Origin: Microlunatus sagamiharensis
GTDB taxonomy: Bacteria; Actinomycetota; Actinomycetes; Propionibacteriales; Propionibacteriaceae
NCBI RefSeq assembly: GCF_900105785.1
Contig: NZ_LT629799.1
Span: forward strand, 2,666,001-2,730,000
Length of the DNA: 64,000 nt
Direction: 5' to 3'
Shown here: piece after piece, positions 58,055 through 64,000 of the stretch
Numbering within the stretch: position 1 is the stretch's first letter
How the letters are laid out: each line of letters begins with the position of its first letter
Translations under genes and position numbers: made by a program
Notes under the pieces: model-generated
Seen by the model: only the letters and a program-made list of their open reading frames with translations
Databases searched by the model: none
What the model was told of the DNA's origin: nothing

Positions 58055-60223
58055 GTGACGATGACCAGCACCTTCGGCTCGCGGGGGCCGGGCTCCCGCG
58101 GCCCGTCCGGTGACCCGTTGGTCGGGCGCGTCCTCGACGGCCGCTACCAGATCACCGAGCGCCTCGCCCGCGGCGGGATGGCCACCGTCTACCGCGGCGT
58201 CGACACCCGCCTGACCCGGACGGTCGCGGTCAAGATCATGCACGTCGGCCTCGGCGACGACGTCGAGTTCGCGCGCAAGTTCGACCGGGAGGCCCGCGCG
58301 GCCGCGCGGCTCTCGCACCCCAACGTCGTGTCGGTCTTCGACCAGGGCGCCGACGCGGTCGACGGCCACGTCGTGCGGCCCTACATCGTCATGGAGTACG
58401 TCGAGGGCGAGACGCTGCGCGACGTGGTCAACGCCCACGCGCCCCTCGACCCGCTCGCCGCGCTCGACCTGCTCGAACCCGTCGTCTCCGCGCTCGCCGC
58501 CGCCCACGACGCCGGGCTGGTGCACCGCGACGTCAAGCCCGAGAACGTCCTGCTGGGCGCCCGGGGCAAGGTCAAGGTCGCCGACTTCGGCCTGGCCAAG
58601 GCGATCAGCTCCCAGACCCAGACCGCGACCCAGGGCCTGCTCATCGGCACGGTCTCCTACCTGCCGCCCGAGCTGGTGACCACCGGCGTGGCCGACGCCC
58701 GCAGCGACGTCTACAGCGCCGGGGTGGTGCTCTTCGAGCTGCTCACCGGGCGCAAGCCGCACAGCGGCGACACCCCGATCCAGGTCGCGTACGCCCACGT
58801 CCACCACGACGTCCCGCCGCCGTCGACCCTCGCGCCGTACGGGACGATCCCGCCCTACCTCGACGCGCTCGTCGCCCGCGCGACGGCCCGCGACCCCGCA
58901 CTCCGCCCGCCCGACGGCCGGGTGCTGCTCACCCAGGTGCGCCGGGTCCGCGCCGCGCTGCGCGAGGGCCTGCGCGACGACCCCGAGCTCACCCAGGACC
59001 TGACGCCCACCGCACCCGTGGTCGAGGACACCCTCGCCCAGGACACGGCGTCGGCGCAGACGCAGGTGGTCGGGGACCGCGCCGACCTCGAGGCCACCCA
59101 GCACATCGGGGCGGCCTCCGGTCCGTCCTTCGCCCGCCCGCGCGAGGAGCGCACCGACCCGCACCCCTTCGGCGCGGGCGCCTACGGGGCGGCCGCCCAG
59201 GGCGCGACCGCGTACCAGCCGGTCCACCCGACGTTCCGTGACGCTCCCCCGCCCGTGGTCCCCGGCCACGACCCGCGGGTCCGGCTGCCGCGCACCGAGC
59301 ACTCCGAGCGGATCGCCCGGCGGCGCGAGCACGAGGCGCGCCGCCGCCGCCGCGGCTGGCTCGTGCTGATCCTCGTCCTGCTGCTCACCACCGCCGCCGC
59401 GGTGACCGGCTGGTACCTGACCGAGGGCCGCTTCACCAGCGCCCCCGCGCTGACCACCCTGAGCCGCGCCGACGCCGGCGCGGTCGCCGAGCGCGCGGAC
59501 GTGGCCGTCGACTTCACCGACGGCTGGAGCGAGACGGTGCCCGCGGGCGAGGTCGTGTCCACCGAGCCGACCGCCGGCGCCCGGGTGCGCAAGGGCAGCC
59601 ACATCGAGGCGGTCGTCTCGCGCGGGCCCGAGCGGTTCGCGATGCCGACGGTCGTCGGGCTCACCCAGGACGCGGCGACCACGGCCCTGGCCGCGGTCCA
59701 CCTCAAGCCGGGCAAGGTCACGAACCGCTGGAGCGACACCGTCGCCAAGGGCGTCGTGCTCGACGCCGGCCAGGACCCCGGTGCCTCGCTGAAGCGCGAC
59801 GCCGCAGTCTCACTGGTCGTCAGCGGCGGCCCGAAGCCGATCGAGCTCGACGACTGGACCGGCAAGGACGCCGACAAGGCGGTCGCGGCGATGAAGAAGG
59901 CCAGTCTCGACGTCACCGTCACCGAGCAGAACTCCGACGAGGTCCCCAGCGGCGACGTGATCAGCCAGGACCCGCCGACCGGTTCCCTGACCAAGGGCGA
60001 CGAGGTGTCGCTGGTCACCTCCAAGGGCCCGGTGCTCGTGACCGTCCCCAACGTGCGGGCCATGGGCGTCTCCGCCGCCCGGGACGCCCTCACCGAGGCC
60101 GGCTTCAAGGTCAAGACCACCAAGGCGTCGGGCTACCTCGGGCTCGGCTACGTGTTCAGCGCCTCCCCCGGCGGTGGTGACAAGGCCCCCAAGGGGTCGA
60201 CGGTCACGCTCTCGCTGATCTGA
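58055..60223 (+). CDS. PASTA-domain Ser/Thr protein kinase
   Basis: A 722-residue membrane kinase of the PknB type. The kinase domain covers about residues 28-300: ITERLARGGMATVYRGVDTR, VAVKIM with the ATP lysine, LVHRDVKPENVLLGARGKVK, ADFGLAKA and GTVSYLPPELVTTG. A long disordered juxtamembrane segment, a helix (RGWLVLILVLLLTTAAAVTG) and four extracellular PASTA repeats follow. PASTA domains bind peptidoglycan fragments, so it probably senses the growing cell wall. GTG 58055 or ATG 58061. Confidence 0.93.
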   Translation: MTMTSTFGSRGPGSRGPSGDPLVGRVLDGRYQITERLARGGMATVYRGVDTRLTRTVAVKIMHVGLGDDVEFARKFDREARAAARLSHPNVVSVFDQGADAVDGHVVRPYIVMEYVEGETLRDVVNAHAPLDPLAALDLLEPVVSALAAAHDAGLVHRDVKPENVLLGARGKVKVADFGLAKAISSQTQTATQGLLIGTVSYLPPELVTTGVADARSDVYSAGVVLFELLTGRKPHSGDTPIQVAYAHVHHDVPPPSTLAPYGTIPPYLDALVARATARDPALRPPDGRVLLTQVRRVRAALREGLRDDPELTQDLTPTAPVVEDTLAQDTASAQTQVVGDRADLEATQHIGAASGPSFARPREERTDPHPFGAGAYGAAAQGATAYQPVHPTFRDAPPPVVPGHDPRVRLPRTEHSERIARRREHEARRRRRGWLVLILVLLLTTAAAVTGWYLTEGRFTSAPALTTLSRADAGAVAERADVAVDFTDGWSETVPAGEVVSTEPTAGARVRKGSHIEAVVSRGPERFAMPTVVGLTQDAATTALAAVHLKPGKVTNRWSDTVAKGVVLDAGQDPGASLKRDAAVSLVVSGGPKPIELDDWTGKDADKAVAAMKKASLDVTVTEQNSDEVPSGDVISQDPPTGSLTKGDEVSLVTSKGPVLVTVPNVRAMGVSAARDALTEAGFKVKTTKASGYLGLGYVFSASPGGGDKAPKGSTVTLSLI

Positions 60224-60286
60224 TCCGCGCCCGCTCCGCGCTGGACGAGACCTCCAGGAGGGGTCGGCCGTCCCTAGGCTGACGCC

Positions 60287-61252
60287 GTGACCAGGTCGCG
60301 CACGGAGCGGCTCGCCTTCGCCGCCCTGCTGACCATGGCGGCGGTCTGGGGCTCCACGTTCTTCCTGATGAAGGACCTCCTCACCCGGGTCGGGGTGCTG
60401 GACATGCTGGCCGTGCGCTTCGCCATCGCCTCCGTCGCGCTGGCCCTGCTGGCCGCGCCGCGGCTGCGCGTCGACGCGACGGTCCTGCGGCGAGGCGTGC
60501 TCCTCGGGCTGCTGTACGGCGCCGCCCAGATCGTGCAGACCGTCGGGCTCTCGCTGACCAGCGCAAGTGTCTCCGGCTTCGTCACCAGCCTCTACGTGGT
60601 GCTGACCCCGCTGCTCGGCGCTCTCGTCTTCCGCTCCCGCATCGGGGCGGCGACGTGGGCAGGGGCGGCGCTGGCGGCGGTGGGGCTGGGCGTGCTGTCC
60701 CTGCAGGGCTTCAGCGTCGGCTCCGGCGAGGCGCTGACGCTGGCCTCCGCCGCGCTGTACGCGCTGCACATCCTCGTGTTGAGCCGGTTCACCGACCCGG
60801 AGCGCGCGCTCGGGCTCAGCCTCGTGCAGCTCGTGGTCATCACCCTCGTGTGCACGGGCGCGGCGCTGCTCCCCGACGGCTCCGGCCACGTCGGCGTCAC
60901 CCTGCCCGCCACCGCCGGCGACTGGGTCTCGATGCTCTACCTCGCCGTCGTCGCCGGGGCCGGCGCCATGGTCCTGCAGACCTGGGCCCAGGCCCACGTG
61001 GAGCCCTCCAGCGCCGCCGTCGTGATGGCCGCCGAGCCCGTGTGGGCCGCCGTCTTCGCGGTGCTCCTCGGCGGCGAGCGGCCGACAGTGCGGATGGTGC
61101 TCGGCGGCCTGGCCATCGTCGGGGCGATGTACCTGGTGGAGCTCGCCCCGCGCCGGTCGCGGTCGACCGACGCGGCGGACGACGCCGTCGAGCCCGCCCT
61201 CGAGGTGCCGCCGCCCGGGGCACCCTCGGTGGTGCCGCCGCCGGTGCCCTGA
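60287..61252 (+). CDS. EamA/DMT superfamily transporter
   Basis: A 321-residue membrane protein with two EamA repeats and ten helices: FAALLTMAAVWGSTFFLMKD at the first, VSGFVTSLYVVLTPLLGALV, AGAALAAVGLGVLSLQG, then the second repeat to VVMAAEPVWAAVFAVLLGGE. The end is a Pro-rich tail. The GTG is 6 nt after TAGGCT (60275-60280). It is a metabolite or drug exporter of unknown specificity. Confidence 0.88.
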   Translation: MTRSRTERLAFAALLTMAAVWGSTFFLMKDLLTRVGVLDMLAVRFAIASVALALLAAPRLRVDATVLRRGVLLGLLYGAAQIVQTVGLSLTSASVSGFVTSLYVVLTPLLGALVFRSRIGAATWAGAALAAVGLGVLSLQGFSVGSGEALTLASAALYALHILVLSRFTDPERALGLSLVQLVVITLVCTGAALLPDGSGHVGVTLPATAGDWVSMLYLAVVAGAGAMVLQTWAQAHVEPSSAAVVMAAEPVWAAVFAVLLGGERPTVRMVLGGLAIVGAMYLVELAPRRSRSTDAADDAVEPALEVPPPGAPSVVPPPVP

Positions 61253-61320
61253 GCCCCGCCCGCTCGTCCCGCTGAGGGCGCTCCCCGGACGATCGGTGGA
61301 CGGAGCTCAGGGCGTCGCGG

Positions 61321-61974
61321 TCAGAAGGTGCGCAGCTCCCCGCCGCGGAGGTCGACGAGGTTCGTCGGCGTCATGTCGCGGACGCGCCCCATGACCAGCC
61401 CGAGGCCGCGCTCGTTGAGCAGCCCGTCGTGGATGCCGAACCCCTCCGGCGCGGCGACCGACCGGGCGAAGTCGACGGTCTCGCGCAGCGCGCCCCACGG
61501 GCCGTAGAGCGGCACGGCCACGACGTCGACGCCGCCGGGCGCGACCGCGTACGAGTCGCCGGGGTGGAAGAGGTTGGGCTCGCCCTCGGAGCGGAGGACG
61601 TAGCCGACGTTGCCGATCCGCGGGATGTCGGGGTGGATGACGGCGTGGGCGCCCCCGACCGCGGTGACCAGCACGTCGCCGATGGCGGTCTGGTCGTCGG
61701 GCGCGAGCGCGTCGGCGCCGGGCAGGTCGAGGTCGCCGGACTCGCTCGCCGTCCGGATCGACGGCTCGACGATCAGGCGCGCCTTCGGGTTGGCCCGGAG
61801 CAGCGCGGGCAGCGCGGCCGGGTCCAGGTGGTCGGGGTGCTGGTGGGTGACGAGCACCGCGTCGAGGTCGGTGAGGTCGTGCCAGGCGTCGGACAGGTTG
61901 CCCGGGTCGATCAGGATGCGGGCCCCGTCGGTCTGGACGAGGACGGCCGAGTGCCCCAGGTGCGCGATCTGCAT
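61321..61974 (-). CDS. MBL-fold metallo-hydrolase (YtnP/UlaG-like)
   Basis: A 217-residue metallo-beta-lactamase-fold protein. MQIAHLGHSAVLVQTDGARI opens the fold, and the metal site is VLVTHQHPDHLDPAALP with further ligands in LFHPGDSYAV. The closing segment GFGIHDGLLNERGL contains the last histidine. Many such small proteins act on lactones or nucleotides; the substrate is unknown. It is convergent with the EamA gene. Confidence 0.88.
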   Translation of the reverse strand: MQIAHLGHSAVLVQTDGARILIDPGNLSDAWHDLTDLDAVLVTHQHPDHLDPAALPALLRANPKARLIVEPSIRTASESGDLDLPGADALAPDDQTAIGDVLVTAVGGAHAVIHPDIPRIGNVGYVLRSEGEPNLFHPGDSYAVAPGGVDVVAVPLYGPWGALRETVDFARSVAAPEGFGIHDGLLNERGLGLVMGRVRDMTPTNLVDLRGGELRTF

Positions 61975-62063
61975 GGGCTCACGCTAGTCGGCGGTCCGTG
62001 CGGCCGCGCTCGAGGCAGGACCGGGAGCGGGGCCGTACGGTGTCACACAGCAGAGGAGGACCG

Positions 62064-62738
62064 ATGAGCCCCGCACCCAGCATCACGACGCTGCCGAAGA
62101 CGAGCCTGCGCGAGCGCGTCTCGCAGGCCCTGCGCGCGGCGATCGTGTCCGGCGAGATGGAGCCCGGCGTCGTCTACTCCGCGCCGTCCCTGGCGTCGCG
62201 GTTCGGGGTGTCGGCGACGCCGGTGCGCGAGGCGATGCTCGACCTCGTCCGCGAGGGCACGGTGACGATCGTGCCCAACAAGGGCTTCCGGGTCAGCGAG
62301 GTCGACGACGCGTCGCTCGACCAGCTCACCCAGATCCGCCAGCTCCTCGAACCGCCGGTGGTCGGCCGCGTGACGCCGCACGTACCCGCCGAGGACCTGC
62401 CGGAGCTCCGCGCGATGGCCCAGCGGATCGTCGACGGCGCGACCGCCGGCGACCTCGTCGCGTACACCGAGGCGGACCGCGAGTTCCACCTGCGGCTGCT
62501 CTCCTACGACGGCAACCCCCGGCTGGTCGACCTCGTCGCCGAGCTCCGCGGCCAGACGCGCCTGCTCGGGCTGACCGGCATGCTCGCCTCCGGCGTCCTG
62601 GCCGAGAACGCCCGCGAGCACCTCGTGCTCGTCGACCTCGTCGAGGCGCGCGACGCCGCCGGCGCCGAGGCCCTGATGCACGCCCACGTCGCCCGGACGC
62701 GGACGACCTGGGCCGGCCGCACCCCCGCCGACCGGTAG
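62064..62738 (+). CDS. GntR family regulator (FCD domain)
   Basis: A 224-residue regulator. The winged helix is SLRERVSQALRAAIVSGEME, SLASRFGVSATPVREAMLDL, VREGTVTIVPNKGFRVSEVD. The FCD domain has REFHLRLLSYDGNPRLVDLV and the end LVEARDAAGAEALMHAHVAR, including the metal-binding histidines. GAGGAGGA precedes ATG 62064. It is convergent with the oxidoreductase and may control catabolism of an amino acid or N-methyl compound. Confidence 0.9.
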   Translation: MSPAPSITTLPKTSLRERVSQALRAAIVSGEMEPGVVYSAPSLASRFGVSATPVREAMLDLVREGTVTIVPNKGFRVSEVDDASLDQLTQIRQLLEPPVVGRVTPHVPAEDLPELRAMAQRIVDGATAGDLVAYTEADREFHLRLLSYDGNPRLVDLVAELRGQTRLLGLTGMLASGVLAENAREHLVLVDLVEARDAAGAEALMHAHVARTRTTWAGRTPADR

Positions 62739-62781
62739 GTTGCCGCGCCCGACACGCCGGTGAGCGCCGCGGCAACCTACC
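62734..62781. terminator. Bidirectional 14-bp stem between convergent genes
   Basis: GGTAGGTTGCCGCG (62734-62747) pairs exactly with CGCGGCAACCTACC (62768-62781) across a 20-nt loop. It overlaps the stop codon of the GntR gene (62736-62738) and ends 18 bp from the stop of the oxidoreductase. A shared terminator is the simplest reading. Confidence 0.7.
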
Positions 62782-62799
62782 GCTCGGCGGCCACGAGGG

Positions 62800-64000
62800 T
62801 CACTCGAGGTCGAGCGGGACCTTCCCCGGCGCGGCGTCGCCGAGGTCGGCCAGGTCGGCGAGCCGGCCGAGGCTGAGCGGCGTGGCAAGGGTTCGCTTGG
62901 CGGTGGGCCGCAGGTCGTCGACGGCCAGGCCGCGACCGGCGTCCTGGGCGGCGAGCAGCGCGGTGGCGAAGCCGCACACCCGGCCCTGGCACCAGCCCAT
63001 GCCCGTCCGCGTCAGGAGCTTGGCCGTACGGAAGTCGCCGCCGCCGAGCTCGTCGCGCGCCTGCAGCACGGTCGCGACGTCGACCTCCTCGCAACGGCAC
63101 ACCAGCGTCTCGGGCGTGAGCCAGGTCGTCCAGGTCCGCGGCACCGGGTGGGCGCGGTGCATGGCCCGGGCGAACGCCCGGCCGCGGCGGATGCCGAAGC
63201 GCAGCCGGCCGAGCGTGCGCGCCGGGACCTCACGACCCCCGTCCTGCGCCGCGGCGAGACCCGCGAGCTCGCCCTCGAGCAGCGCGAGCGCGGCCCCGCC
63301 GACCCCGGTCGCCTCCCCTGCGACGTAGACGCCGGGCGCGGTGCTGCGCTGGTCGTCGTCGACGACCACGACGAGCGAGTCGTCGACGTCGACGCGCGTG
63401 TCCGCCCCGACGGCGGTGACGAGCTCGAGCGACGGCGTGAAGCCCCAGCCGAGCGCCACCAGGTCGACCTCGGCCGTGCGCTCGCTGCCCGGCACGACGA
63501 GGCCGTCGCGGCCGAGCCGGGCGGTGGTGACCGACTCCACCTGGTCGGTCCCGCCGATCGCGGTGACGACGGTCCGCTGCCGGTAGGGGATGCGGTGCGC
63601 CAGCATCGTGCGGACGTAGCCGACGGCATCGAGGCCCTTGCGCGGCGACTGGACCGCCCCGCCGACCTGGCGCACCCAGCCCGTCACCGCTCCGGACTCG
63701 CAGATGCCCAGGACCTCCGCGCCCGCCTCGGCGAGCCCGGCGGCGACGGGCAGCAGGAACGGGCCGGTGCCGGCCACGACGGCGCGGCGGCCCGCCAGCG
63801 AACCGTGACCCTTGAGCAGTGCCTGCACCCCGCCCGCGGCCATCACCCCGGGCAGGTCCCAGCCGGGCACCGGCAGCTGCCGGTCGTAGCCGCCCGGGCA
63901 GAGCACGAGCGCCGGGGCCACGACCTCGGTCGGGACGCGGTCGTCGGGCTCGACGGTCGGGCTCGTCCGCAGCCGCCAGCCGAAGCTGGTGGACCCGCCC
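62800..64000 (-). CDS. FAD/[2Fe-2S] oxidoreductase, alpha-subunit type (5' end outside window)
   Basis: The frame stays open to the window edge, so the N-terminus is missing. The visible 400 residues hold a dinucleotide-binding motif AVVAGTGPFLLPVAAGLAEA, APGVYVAGEATGVGGAALAL, and a C-terminal BFD-like cluster with cysteines in TLVCRCEEVDVATVL and TGMGWCQGRVCGFATALLA. This layout matches the FAD subunits of sarcosine oxidase/opine or hydroxyproline dehydrogenases. The GntR gene beside it may regulate it. Further subunits are expected beyond the edge. Confidence 0.82.
   Translation of the reverse strand, partial: GGSTSFGWRLRTSPTVEPDDRVPTEVVAPALVLCPGGYDRQLPVPGWDLPGVMAAGGVQALLKGHGSLAGRRAVVAGTGPFLLPVAAGLAEAGAEVLGICESGAVTGWVRQVGGAVQSPRKGLDAVGYVRTMLAHRIPYRQRTVVTAIGGTDQVESVTTARLGRDGLVVPGSERTAEVDLVALGWGFTPSLELVTAVGADTRVDVDDSLVVVVDDDQRSTAPGVYVAGEATGVGGAALALLEGELAGLAAAQDGGREVPARTLGRLRFGIRRGRAFARAMHRAHPVPRTWTTWLTPETLVCRCEEVDVATVLQARDELGGGDFRTAKLLTRTGMGWCQGRVCGFATALLAAQDAGRGLAVDDLRPTAKRTLATPLSLGRLADLADLGDAAPGKVPLDLE

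Overview
The window is high-G+C actinobacterial DNA. It has dense genes, many GTG starts, mycobacterial-type LexA boxes, ClgR/PopR-type Clp control and a DUF3040-dinB neighbourhood. Many starts lie only 6-8 nt after a TANNNT -10 box, so they look leaderless. The gene mix suggests Propionibacteriales (Nocardioides-like), but I cannot fix the genus from sequence alone. I saw no tRNA, rRNA, CRISPR, integrase or transposase gene.

Left core (1-7992): the end of a DUF58 gene and a TgpA-type transglutaminase; a membrane-anchored propeller-like protein; a DUF3040 protein; an SOS-controlled dinB; a methyltransferase; a GT-A-like glycosyltransferase; and a SelW/Rdx-like protein.

Accessory island (about 7993-28163): its composition looks less GC-extreme than the flanks. 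It holds small genes of mixed families on both strands: alpha/beta hydrolases, VOC proteins, TetR regulators, an ABC exporter, small membrane proteins, and immunity-like proteins (SUKH/SMI1-KNR4, DUF4304, Imm10-like). Nineteen sites of one imperfect hairpin repeat lie between these genes. All sites point the same way, they usually sit next to gene 3' ends, and none is seen outside the island. Fourteen of the eighteen site-to-site intervals carry exactly one gene, so the region looks like an array of gene cassettes. At least seven sites are composites of two units (A and B), six of them with unit cores 34-35 nt apart. This array is the most unusual feature of the window and may be an undescribed cassette or REP-like system. 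Two neighbouring genes in it are frameshifted.

Right core (28164-64000): an FAD oxidoreductase; a HelD/HelR-like RNA polymerase-recycling ATPase; a SulP transporter with its MerR regulator and a perfect 20-bp operator; and an amino-sugar locus (ROK regulator, APC permease, ROK kinase, GH2 exo-glucosaminidase, GH20 hexosaminidase) that should turn chitosan or chitin oligomers into phosphorylated amino sugars. Next come a CarH-like B12-binding protein without a DNA-binding domain, metF, a polyprenyl diphosphate synthase and a two-component system. A clpP pair with a PopR/ClgR regulator follows; the second ClpP lacks its catalytic serine. The rest holds mixed metabolism genes, a P450, a thiamine cluster (thiE divergent from thiO-thiS-thiG) with a barnase-type RNase and barstar coupled behind thiE, a PASTA Ser/Thr kinase, an EamA transporter, an MBL-fold protein, a GntR regulator, and an FAD/[2Fe-2S] oxidoreductase cut by the window end.
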